Shown here one piece after another: positions 1 to 5,573 of a stretch of 6,917 bases of DNA. A program made the translations under genes and the position numbers. The stretch spans positions 1 through 6,917 of the forward strand of contig CALGZD010000118.1 of assembly GCA_937934635.1 (NCBI GenBank), read 5' to 3'. Source of the stretch: an uncultured Deinococcales bacterium. GTDB lineage: Bacteria; Deinococcota; Deinococci; Deinococcales; Trueperaceae. The notes below the pieces were generated by a model. It did not search any database. It was given only the letters and a program-made list of their open reading frames with translations, and was not told the DNA's origin. The stretch's first letter is position 1. Every line of letters starts with the position of its first letter.

Positions 1-338
1 ACGTAGCCCAACCTCTCTATAAATCCGAGTTTACTACTACTTCATATTCGTTGTATGAGTTTTTATACTAGGGGACTCACAAACGATTTTTCAGGTTCTA
101 AAGTTAGTAAATTTAAAACCTGTGCTCGAGCCCGTACTCAACTACCAAAAAGATTCTAATGCTAGAAAAGCACAAAACTCTTAAACATTAGTTTACATTA
201 CTATCTTGATAACTGCAATAACTTAATTAATCAAGGTGTCGTGTAAGAAAACAAAAACACTTTGGTTGGGTTATTGAATTTCCTCTATAGTTCTCACCCT
301 AGTTATTAGGGGTACAATCTAGCAAGTATTCACTATAC

Positions 339-386
339 ATCTTACTCACTTATAGAATCTTACTCACTTATAGCATCTTGTCACTA
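339..386. repeat. 18-bp tandem repeat, two copies plus a degenerate third
   Basis: ATCTTACTCACTTATAG occurs at 339-355 and again at 357-373, giving an 18-bp period including one spacer base. A third, decayed copy (ATCTTGTCACTA) starts at 375. The copies are identical, which suggests a recent slippage or duplication event. No coding frame or known regulatory role is evident. Confidence 0.9.
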
Positions 387-454
387 TTAATAGCGTTTCC
401 ACATAACAACTGTACACACTAAGTGAGTTAATTCTTACTCGTTACGAAGCTCGC

Positions 455-480
455 CGATTCACTGCTGTAGCAGTGAATCG
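455..480. terminator. Perfect 12-bp inverted repeat past the obg stop; possible 3'-end stem-loop
   Basis: CGATTCACTGCT (455-466) and AGCAGTGAATCG (469-480) are exact reverse complements separated by only 2 bases. In RNA, about ten pairs could close a small loop. It lies 22 nt past the obg stop codon, where a transcript end is expected. Neither strand has a T-run after the stem, so it is not a canonical intrinsic terminator. It may stabilise the mRNA 3' end, assist factor-dependent termination, or bind a protein as DNA. ACTGCT recurs at 485-490, allowing a competing hairpin with 469-474. Confidence 0.4.
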
Positions 481-502
481 TGGAACTGCTATAAGTAAGC
501 TC

Positions 503-1825
503 TTATCGATGACCTTCTTCATCAAAATACTCAAAAACAGACTCAGCAATAATCACATCATCACCATTTTTAGCACCAGCACGCTTAAGAAGCTTATTCA
601 CCCCTAAACTCATAAAGTGGTGGTGGAGGTAAGACACAGCGTCAGCGTTGCGGGTATCAAAACGAGAAATCACACGTTCAACTTCTTCGCCAGTCACTAA
701 CCAAGAAGAACTTGCGTCATCATCTTCACCGTCTTCTTCATTGTCTTCATTGTCATAGCCTTGCTCTTCAGATTCAACCTTAACCACTTTGATTGGTTCA
801 ACCTTGACTTCGACGACTTCTTTTGGCATAGGCTCCAGTGGTGCAACTTCTGGTAACAGGTCAAATACAAGTGTTTTGAGATCTTCCAAACCTGTACCTT
901 CTTGCGTAGAAATAGCGACTATCGGCAAACCAAAACTACTCAGTTCATCCACTATTTCCTCAACCTCTTCTGCTTCTGCCAAATCGATTTTGTTTAAGAT
1001 GATAATGCCCTGCTTAGCAAACAAATGCGGGTCATAGTTTTCAACTTCTTTTTGTAGTGCTTTGAGGTTTTCAGCAGGTTCTTCAGCTATATCCAACACA
1101 TAAGCAAGTAAACGTGTCCGAGATATATGTCGTAAAAACTCGAAGCCTAGTCCTTTACCTTCACTAGCCCCATCAATAATTCCAGGAATATCCGCTAGGG
1201 TAAACCGCTGCATATTTTGCTCAATAACACCCAAGTTTGGTGTCAATGTTGTAAATGGATAAGAAGCAATTTCAGGCGTCGCATTTGATAAAGAAGCAAG
1301 CAAACTAGACTTACCAGCATTCGGATAGCCAACAAGACCAACATCTGCAATAGAACGAAGTTCTAGTACTAACCTTCGCTTATCGCCAGATGTACCATAT
1401 TCTGCAAAACGTGGCATTTGCCGTCTCGATGTCGCAAAAGATGCATTTCCCCGACCACCTACACCACCTTTAGCAACACAGACCCGCTCACCCACTTCAA
1501 TTAAGTCTGCAAGCAACTCACCTGTGTCAGAATCTCTAGCAATCGTACCCACAGGCACATAAATGGTGATGTCATCTGCTTTGCGGCCATTTTTGTTTCG
1601 ACCTGAACCATTATCACCAGATTTAGCTTTAAAGACACGTTTTCCTACTAAGCGATCTAGTGACGTTACATCAGTGATTGCCTCAAGGTAAACACTGCCA
1701 CCACGTCCACCTTCGCCACCATCAGGTCCACCTTTAGGGATGTATTTGAGCCGACGCATGGACATACAACCATCGCCACCCTTACCTGCTTGTATAACTA
1801 TTGTGATTATGTCTCGGAAAGCCAT
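503..1825 (-). CDS. obg: Obg/CgtA GTPase, 50S ribosome assembly factor
   Basis: The 440-residue protein has the full three-domain Obg layout. Residues 1 to about 158 form the glycine-rich Obg fold ([14 protein letters not shown] at 31-44). The G domain follows, with P-loop GYPNAGKS at 166-173, switch threonines in PFTT at 190-193, DIPG at 212-215, NKID at 278-281 and a G5-like IST near 306. A C-terminal OCT domain spans about 375-438. The family binds GTP/GDP with low affinity and acts in late 50S maturation and stress signalling. The linker at about 331-374 is long and strongly acidic at 352-370. The ATG at 1825 follows GGAG (complement of 1836-1839) by 10 nt. It is last in rplU-rpmA-obg, an order conserved across many bacteria. 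The N-terminal MAFRD and the gene order fit a Deinococcota-like source (inference). Confidence 0.97.
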   Translation of the reverse strand: MAFRDIITIVIQAGKGGDGCMSMRRLKYIPKGGPDGGEGGRGGSVYLEAITDVTSLDRLVGKRVFKAKSGDNGSGRNKNGRKADDITIYVPVGTIARDSDTGELLADLIEVGERVCVAKGGVGGRGNASFATSRRQMPRFAEYGTSGDKRRLVLELRSIADVGLVGYPNAGKSSLLASLSNATPEIASYPFTTLTPNLGVIEQNMQRFTLADIPGIIDGASEGKGLGFEFLRHISRTRLLAYVLDIAEEPAENLKALQKEVENYDPHLFAKQGIIILNKIDLAEAEEVEEIVDELSSFGLPIVAISTQEGTGLEDLKTLVFDLLPEVAPLEPMPKEVVEVKVEPIKVVKVESEEQGYDNEDNEEDGEDDDASSSWLVTGEEVERVISRFDTRNADAVSYLHHHFMSLGVNKLLKRAGAKNGDDVIIAESVFEYFDEEGHR

Positions 1826-1835
1826 TACTCTCTAT

Positions 1836-1860
1836 CTCCAAAAAATCTAGCTCCAAAAAA
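1836..1860 (-). promoter_or_regulatory. Duplicated T6-GGAG ribosome-binding site before obg
   Basis: On the minus strand TTTTTTGGAG occurs twice, 15 nt apart (complements of 1851-1860 and 1836-1845). The proximal GGAG sits 10 nt before the obg ATG and is the likely Shine-Dalgarno. The distal copy is too far away to serve the start directly and looks like a local duplication. Confidence 0.5.
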
Positions 1861-1885
1861 AATGACGCCTTAGCTTCACGCCAAG
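1855..1885 (-). terminator. Weak stem followed by U8 between rpmA and obg; possible attenuator
   Basis: Read on the minus strand, CTTGGC and GCTAAG (complement of 1869-1885) can pair over a 5-nt loop with one G-U pair, and a run of eight T follows (complement of 1855-1862) after a 6-nt gap. An alternative stem, TGGCG with CGTCA, ends directly at the T-run. Either is short. At most this would give partial termination that lowers obg relative to the ribosomal proteins; it may have no function. Confidence 0.25.
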
Positions 1886-1912
1886 ACGCCTAACTTTCTA
1901 TATGCGTAACGC

Positions 1913-2188
1913 TCAGTCAGCAGCGATTGCAGTTTCAACAGGATCTACACTGATGAAACGACCGTGTGCACCTTTACTAGCAAACTGAACGTAACCAGTT
2001 TTTAGTGCAAAGAGCGTGAAGTCTTTACCTTGACCTACATTTGCACCTGGCTTGAATTTTGTACCACGCTGACGAACGATGATAGTACCTGCATTAATTA
2101 GCTGACCTTCAAAACGCTTAACACCTAAATACTTAGGATTACTATCGCGCCCGTTCTTTGAACTACCTACACCTTTTTTATGTGCCAT
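1913..2188 (-). CDS. rpmA: 50S ribosomal protein L27
   Basis: The 91-residue protein opens with [16 protein letters not shown] and carries [10 protein letters not shown] and [12 protein letters not shown], the L27 family core. L27's N-terminal tail reaches the peptidyl-transferase centre of the 50S subunit. It starts directly with Met-Ala-His, without the cleaved N-terminal extension seen in many Firmicutes. From memory the first 20 residues match Deinococcus L27 closely, the best lineage hint in the window. GAGG (complement of 2197-2200) lies 8 nt before the ATG. It sits 25 nt downstream of rplU and 87 nt before obg on the same strand, so one transcript is likely. Confidence 0.98.
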   Translation of the reverse strand: MAHKKGVGSSKNGRDSNPKYLGVKRFEGQLINAGTIIVRQRGTKFKPGANVGQGKDFTLFALKTGYVQFASKGAHGRFISVDPVETAIAAD

Positions 2189-2213
2189 TATCTAAACCTC
2201 GCTAATTGTTTTT

Positions 2214-2519
2214 TTAAACAAGAATTTCTTTAACTTTTAGCTCTGTGTAGGTTTGGCGGTGACCTTTACGTACACGAGAGTTATTTTTTGCCTTATAGCG
2301 CAAAATGCGGATTTTTTCGCCTTTGAAGTGTTTTACAACTTCAGCTTTAACACTAGCGCCATCTACTAAAGGTGTGCCAACAGCTACACTGTCTCCACCA
2401 ACCATCATTACTGGTAAGTCAACAATATCACCAGGCTCAGCCTTTAAAAGTTCAACCTTGAGCACGTCGCCTTGTGCTACTTTGTATTGATTACCACCTG
2501 ATTCAACAACTGCAAACAT
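2214..2519 (-). CDS. rplU: 50S ribosomal protein L21
   Basis: The 101-residue protein is a full-length L21, a 23S rRNA-binding protein of the large subunit. It starts MFAVVESGGNQYKV and ends with the conserved RKGHRQTYTELKVKEI block. The usual GGKQY near residue 10 reads GGNQY here (Lys to Asn). A strong GGAGGT (complement of 2528-2533) precedes the ATG by 8-9 nt. It is the first protein gene of the rplU-rpmA-obg cluster. The tRNA-Ala gene ends 124 nt upstream on the same strand, so read-through from the tRNA promoter is possible. The AT-rich stretch at about 2545-2600 could also hold a separate promoter, but I see no convincing -35/-10 pair. Confidence 0.97.
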   Translation of the reverse strand: MFAVVESGGNQYKVAQGDVLKVELLKAEPGDIVDLPVMMVGGDSVAVGTPLVDGASVKAEVVKHFKGEKIRILRYKAKNNSRVRKGHRQTYTELKVKEILV

Positions 2520-2599
2520 GCTCTTTTACCTCCAAGGTTGTAATAGCCCTTGCTAATAACCTTATATACTTAAAATATATTCAATAAAATAATCGAACT

Positions 2600-2622
2600 T
2601 GTAAGGATTAACGCCTCTTACA
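2600..2622 (-). other. Stem-loop between tRNA-Ala and rplU
   Basis: TGTAAG (2600-2605) and CTTACA (2617-2622) form a perfect 6-bp inverted repeat with an 11-nt loop. On the minus strand it is followed by an AT-rich stretch containing TTATTTTATT, so it might terminate the tRNA transcript weakly or be part of the rplU leader. The short stem and broken T-run leave this unresolved. Confidence 0.3.
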
Positions 2623-2643
2623 GTCCATTAATACAATTAATTG

Positions 2644-2719
<76 letters not shown>

Positions 2720-2733
2720 AAACGGCAAAGTTA

Positions 2734-2763
2734 AGTTTAAGGCTTATTTTATTGGGATGTCAA
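2734..2763 (-). promoter_or_regulatory. Sigma-70-type promoter for tRNA-Ala
   Basis: On the minus strand a perfect -35 TTGACA (complement of 2758-2763) is followed, after 18 nt, by TAAACT (complement of 2734-2739), which matches TATAAT at 4 of 6 positions. Position 2719, the tRNA 5' end, is 15 nt past the -10, so a start near 2727 would leave a leader of about 7 nt, suited to processing by RNase P. It may also drive rplU-rpmA-obg by read-through. Confidence 0.75.
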
Positions 2764-2792
2764 GACGAAAAACGGAGAAAAATCTCATACTA

Positions 2793-2836
2793 AAAGCCTA
2801 GTGAAAGCCTAGTGAAACCTAAGCTAAACCTTAAAT
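2793..2836. repeat. 11-bp tandem repeat, two exact copies plus two diverged
   Basis: AAAGCCTAGTG occurs exactly at 2793-2803 and 2804-2814. The 11-nt register continues with AAACCTAAGCT (2815-2825) and AAACCTTAAAT (2826-2836), which keep only the AAA(G)CCT start. It lies between the divergent tRNA-Ala promoter and guaD. Confidence 0.8.
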
Positions 2837-2859
2837 TTAGCATCTAAAAAACCCCTAAC

Positions 2860-2914
2860 AGAGAACAAGCAGAGGACGAGTAGAGAACAAGTAGAGGACG
2901 AGCAGAGGACAAGA
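2860..2914 (+). repeat. Five 11-bp purine-rich tandem repeats in the guaD leader
   Basis: Five consecutive 11-mers run without gaps: AGAGAACAAGC, AGAGGACGAGT, AGAGAACAAGT, AGAGGACGAGC and AGAGGACAAGA. The consensus is AGAGRACRAGN. The first four alternate between an AGAGAACAAG and an AGAGGACGAG variant, so the true unit may be 22 bp. Purines dominate the plus strand, with C at position 7. The period is near one DNA helical turn and is not a multiple of three, so it is not a coding repeat. The three AGAGGA units resemble Shine-Dalgarno sequences; the last one has an ATG at the right distance (2915). Confidence 0.95.
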
Positions 2915-2938
2915 ATGGTTCTAGATTTCTCCCTATGA
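2915..2938 (+). CDS. Possible 7-codon upstream ORF before guaD
   Basis: ATG at 2915 opens a frame reading MVLDFSL and stops with TGA at 2936-2938. Its Shine-Dalgarno-like GAGG (2905-2908, inside the last 11-mer repeat) lies 6 nt before the ATG, a better placement than either guaD start has. The stop overlaps an ATG at 2935 (ATGA), which is in frame with guaD and would extend it by 14 residues. This arrangement is typical of translational coupling or of a leader ORF that regulates the gene behind it. With so few codons, chance cannot be excluded. Confidence 0.3.
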   Translation: MVLDFSL

Positions 2939-2955
2939 CGTTTCTCCCCATAACA
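2926..2955. repeat. Imperfect 15-bp tandem duplication before guaD
   Basis: TTTCTCCCTATGACG (2926-2940) and TTTCTCCCCATAACA (2941-2955) match at 12 of 15 positions. The first copy contains the end of the 7-codon upstream ORF and the alternative guaD ATG at 2935. Codons 1-14 from that ATG are therefore largely repeat-derived, which argues that the family-like protein begins at 2977. Confidence 0.75.
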
Positions 2956-2976
2956 AAAGGTAGGATATTCACTAAC

Positions 2977-4281
2977 ATGCCTCAACTGATTCGTGCCCAT
3001 CTTCTGCACACACCTGAAAGCCCATTCGAAAACGGTACGGACGCATTGCATAGTTATAGCGATGGTGCAGTTGTTATTGATAAAGGCGCTATTCAAGCAT
3101 CTGGTAACTACAAAGATGTAAAAGCACAATTTCCAGACGTACCTGAAAAGCATCATCCTAATGCCTTTATCCTGCCTGGCTTTGTTGATTGCCATGTGCA
3201 TTTCCCGCAAATAGCAGTCATTGGGGCAATGGGTATGGAACTGCTGGACTGGTTAGAAAAGCGGACCTTCCCCGAAGAATCTCGCTTAGCAGATGCAACT
3301 TATGCAAAAGAAACCGCTCAAACCTTCCTTCAGACTATGCTCCGCAATGGCACAACTACAGCTATGGTCTTTGGCGCACACTTTCTAAATGCACAGAACG
3401 TTCTTTTTGAAGAGGCTCAAAGCCTCAACTTAAACATCATCAGTGGACTAGTAACCTCTGACCAAAACATTCCTGATAGCCTAAAAACAACACCTGAAAA
3501 AGCCTATCAAGAAAACAAAACTCTCATTGAAAAATGGCACGGGAAAAATACACTTCGCTACGCAGTCATGCCACGTTTTTCTGTAACTTGCTCAGATGCA
3601 CTTTTAGAAGTCTGTGGCACACTCATGGCAGAACATCCAGATGTTTACTTCCATACTCACATCAACGAAAACCCTAGCGAAATAGCCTTTGTTAAAGAGC
3701 TTTTCCCATGGGCAGAAGATTATTTAGCAACCTATGAACGCTATAACCTGATTGGTAAACGTTCTGTGCTGGCACATAACGTCCATGTTTCAGATGATGC
3801 GTTAATTAGACTTGCTAAAGCAGAAGCAGCCATAGCACACTGCCCAAGTAGCAACATGTTTATAGGCAGCGGTCTGTTTGATATGCGAAGACATCTAGAA
3901 CACAAAGTACGTTTGGGTCTTGGCTCAGATGTTGGTGGCGGTACTGGTTTTAGCCTTTTCAAAGAGGGGTTGATGGCTTACCAAATGCAGATGCTCAAAG
4001 AAGACGGTTACAGACTCAACAGTAGTGAGCTACTTTATTTAGCAACAAAAGCTGGTGCAGAAGCACTGGGTTTAGATAATCAACTTGGGGATTTACAAAA
4101 GGGTAAACGAGCTGATTTAGTAATTATTGAAGCACCCAAAGATAGCACACTAAGCCAAGCACTCAAGCACAGTCCAAACGAAGAAGCTGCGCTGAGTAGC
4201 CTATTTACCTTAGCTAGAGAAGATTGTATAAAAGAAGTCTATGTAGCTGGAGAATCTAGTTACCAACGAAATATACTATAG
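2977..4281 (+). CDS. guaD: Guanine deaminase
   Basis: This amidohydrolase converts guanine to xanthine and ammonia in purine salvage and catabolism in the cytoplasm. Numbered from the ATG at 2977 (434 residues, close to E. coli GuaD), it has metal ligands H73 and H75 in PGFVDCHVHFPQ, RTFPEE near 96-101, R200 in MPRFSVTCSD, H228 and acid E231 in HTHINEN, H267 in LAHNVH, HCPSSN at 288-293, and D318 in GLGSDVGGG. The C-terminal GKRADLVIIE belongs to the composite beta domain. The start at 2977 is preferred: AGGA at 2962-2965 lies 11 nt upstream and the alignment to GuaD begins there. An in-frame ATG at 2935 would add 14 residues that fall in a tandem repeat. It is probably co-transcribed with the permease 9 nt downstream. 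Confidence 0.94.
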   Translation: MPQLIRAHLLHTPESPFENGTDALHSYSDGAVVIDKGAIQASGNYKDVKAQFPDVPEKHHPNAFILPGFVDCHVHFPQIAVIGAMGMELLDWLEKRTFPEESRLADATYAKETAQTFLQTMLRNGTTTAMVFGAHFLNAQNVLFEEAQSLNLNIISGLVTSDQNIPDSLKTTPEKAYQENKTLIEKWHGKNTLRYAVMPRFSVTCSDALLEVCGTLMAEHPDVYFHTHINENPSEIAFVKELFPWAEDYLATYERYNLIGKRSVLAHNVHVSDDALIRLAKAEAAIAHCPSSNMFIGSGLFDMRRHLEHKVRLGLGSDVGGGTGFSLFKEGLMAYQMQMLKEDGYRLNSSELLYLATKAGAEALGLDNQLGDLQKGKRADLVIIEAPKDSTLSQALKHSPNEEAALSSLFTLAREDCIKEVYVAGESSYQRNIL

Positions 4282-4290
4282 AGATATAAA

Positions 4291-5199
4291 ATGATTAACG
4301 AACTACTGCCCATTTTTTTTAATGTCATCACACCTGTTTTTGTAGTTGTGTTAATCGGTTACTTTGCTGGCAAACCTTTGCAGTTAGAAGCTCGTACGCT
4401 GAGCCGTACTGCCTACTATGTGTTTATACCTGCTTTTGTATTTAGCATCATCAGTACTGCCAAGGTAGATGTTGGGCTTATTGCTCAAATGATAGCTTTT
4501 ATGACTATCGTAATTCTGCTAGTTGGTGGGGTTGCCTATGGTGTAGCTAAACTACTCAAACGTAGTGCTATGGTCACAGCAGCCTATATACTCATTGCTA
4601 CCTTTCCAAATGTTGGTAACTTTGGCTTGCCTATCATCAGCTTTAAGCTTGGTGAAATTGCCCTAGCAGATGCCACTATGTACTTTTTAATCATGATGAC
4701 GCTTGGTTTCATCTGCAATGTTGGTATCGCTAACCTTTACAAAGGTAATAACCTAACTGCTTTAGTCGAGGTACTCAAAACACCTGCACTGGTTGCACTT
4801 GTGCCAGCACTTTTAGTGAATTGGGGCAACGTACCTGTCCCACTTATGGTCGATAGAGTAACAACACTCTTAGGAGATGCTATGGTTCCTACCATGCTCT
4901 TTACATTAGGCGTACAGCTACGCAACATACCAAAAATAACCATTAGTACAGATGTAATACTAGCTTCACTAGTCAGACTTATTGCTGGTGGTCTGCTAGC
5001 AATTGTTATTGGTAGGTTCTTTCCGCTTTCAGAACTCACACTAAATACAGGAATCATACAAGCAAGTATGCCCGTAGCTGTTTTGACTTCGATTATTGCA
5101 CTTGAGTATGATGTTGAGCCGAATTTTGTGACGACATCGGTTTTGTTTTCGACGCTTCTGAGCGTGATTACACTTACTATTCTTCTAGCAGTACTTTGA
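4291..5199 (+). CDS. AEC-family (auxin efflux carrier-like) permease
   Basis: The 302-residue, very hydrophobic protein has about ten predicted membrane helices, at roughly 8-26, 41-58, 64-88, 97-117, 127-149, 163-178, 193-210, 222-243, 252-272 and 280-301. The pattern is the family's two five-helix halves. Family signatures include FPNVGNFGLP at 105-114, TLGVQL at 205-210, QASMPVAV at 257-264 and STLLSVITL at 287-295. Known members carry malate and other organic anions; many have no known substrate. It starts 9 nt after the guaD stop with a weak AGAGA at 4280-4284, so it is probably coupled to guaD. By context it could move a purine base, xanthine, urate or a breakdown product across the inner membrane, but nothing in the sequence proves the substrate. 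Confidence 0.92.
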   Translation: MINELLPIFFNVITPVFVVVLIGYFAGKPLQLEARTLSRTAYYVFIPAFVFSIISTAKVDVGLIAQMIAFMTIVILLVGGVAYGVAKLLKRSAMVTAAYILIATFPNVGNFGLPIISFKLGEIALADATMYFLIMMTLGFICNVGIANLYKGNNLTALVEVLKTPALVALVPALLVNWGNVPVPLMVDRVTTLLGDAMVPTMLFTLGVQLRNIPKITISTDVILASLVRLIAGGLLAIVIGRFFPLSELTLNTGIIQASMPVAVLTSIIALEYDVEPNFVTTSVLFSTLLSVITLTILLAVL

Positions 5200-5235
5200 T
5201 TTAGATTTCACACAGCGATTTAGATTTCACACAGC
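5198..5235. repeat. Perfect 19-bp tandem duplication at the permease stop codon
   Basis: GATTTAGATTTCACACAGC occurs at 5198-5216 and exactly again at 5217-5235. The first copy begins inside the TGA stop (5197-5199). The copies are identical, so the duplication is probably recent. It does not look like a terminator. Confidence 0.95.
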
Positions 5236-5270
5236 ATCCTAAAAATGAACTATGTCTTGGCATGTGCATC

Positions 5271-5292
5271 AATAATACGCAAATAATACGCA
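5271..5292. repeat. Perfect 11-bp tandem duplication
   Basis: AATAATACGCA occurs at 5271-5281 and exactly again at 5282-5292. The unit length equals that of the two arrays upstream of guaD although the sequence differs. Confidence 0.92.
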
Positions 5293-5370
5293 CAGCATTG
5301 ATAACTATCTAAACTCACATTGGTGCTGCTATGCCTTCAATAACGGTGTAGCGAAAACTTCTCTAGCTGT

Positions 5371-5416
5371 TAGATAGACTATTTTTTGTAACTGCTATCT
5401 ATACGAGGTAAGTTAC
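5371..5416 (+). promoter_or_regulatory. Candidate H-type RNA pseudoknot around a ribosome-binding site
   Basis: Two perfect complementary pairs interleave. TAGATAG (5371-5377) pairs with CTATCTA (5395-5401), and GTAACT (5388-5393) pairs with AGTTAC (5411-5416). The order stem1-stem2-stem1-stem2 with connecting segments of 10, 1 and 9 nt is classical H-type geometry. The 9-nt segment contains GAGG (5405-5408), the putative Shine-Dalgarno of the ORF at 5418, and stem 2 ends one base before its ATG. It matches no riboswitch class I recognise. Stems are AT-rich, so chance pairing is a serious alternative. Confidence 0.3.
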
Positions 5417-5417
5417 T

Positions 5418-5462
5418 ATGAAACACAATCATTTTCTTGTGATGTTAATCTGTTTAAGCTAG
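5418..5462 (+). CDS. Possible 14-codon small ORF
   Basis: ATG at 5418 encodes MKHNHFLVMLICLS and ends at TAG 5460-5462. CGAGG at 5404-5408 lies 9 nt upstream, a credible ribosome-binding site. The peptide is hydrophobic after a short polar start, like the beginning of a signal peptide or a micropeptide. It lies 111 nt before the cyclase start and could be a leader peptide for it, the remnant of a broken gene, or chance. No function can be assigned. Confidence 0.3.
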   Translation: MKHNHFLVMLICLS

Positions 5463-5573
5463 ACATATTACGAAGGATTTACATAACGATATTGAGTAAA
5501 TTCACTAACCCCCTACCACAATTAATAAAATATACAATCTATTAAACTGCCCCTGCAGAATAGAGAAAGAACC

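Larger units (their letters stand above)
1..502. other. Gene-free AT-rich region downstream of obg
   Basis: No coding frame of convincing length, ribosome-binding site or RNA gene is visible on either strand; stops are dense in all frames. The stretch holds an imperfect inverted repeat at 92-102/112-122 (CAGGTT core, one internal mismatch), an 8-bp GCTCGAGC palindrome near 124, a short CCCTA/TAGGG inverted repeat around 298-312, an 18-bp tandem repeat at 339-373, and a 12-bp perfect inverted repeat at 455-480. It could be an ordinary spacer that runs on past the window edge, or decayed DNA. I cannot tell which neighbour lies to the left. Confidence 0.6.
5200..5573. other. 374-bp spacer between the permease and the cyclase gene
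   Basis: There is no full gene here. It holds the 19-bp duplication at 5198-5235, an 11-bp duplication at 5271-5292 framed by ATCAAT/ATTGAT (5268-5273/5297-5302), interleaved stems at 5371-5416 and a 14-codon ORF at 5418-5462. No intrinsic terminator for guaD-permease is visible. A weak promoter for the cyclase is possible with TTCACT at 5501-5506 and TAAAAT at 5526-5531 (19-nt spacing, longer than ideal). Confidence 0.6.

Noticed and set aside
92..122. Intrinsic terminator at the left edge
   Set aside because: The inverted repeat has an internal mismatch and no T-run after it on either strand (the T-run precedes it on the plus strand).
2860..2914. CRISPR array
   Set aside because: Units are 11 bp and contiguous with no spacers; there are no cas genes. 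It is a tandem repeat.
2935..2976. ATG at 2935 as the main guaD start
   Set aside because: No Shine-Dalgarno of its own, the added 14 residues fall in a 15-bp tandem duplication, and homology to GuaD begins at 2977. Kept only as a coupled alternative.
2824..3210. 128-codon open frame on the minus strand
   Set aside because: It runs antisense through the guaD 5' end and across the 11-bp repeat array; it has no family motifs, and the guaD frame explains the DNA from 2977 on.
2977..4281. Purine riboswitch ahead of guaD
   Set aside because: I looked for the three-way-junction loops of the purine aptamer in 2764-2976 and saw only tandem repeats.
4737..5057. 106-codon frame on the minus strand
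   Set aside because: Antisense to conserved helices of the AEC permease; low-complexity Ser/Thr-rich translation typical of a shadow.
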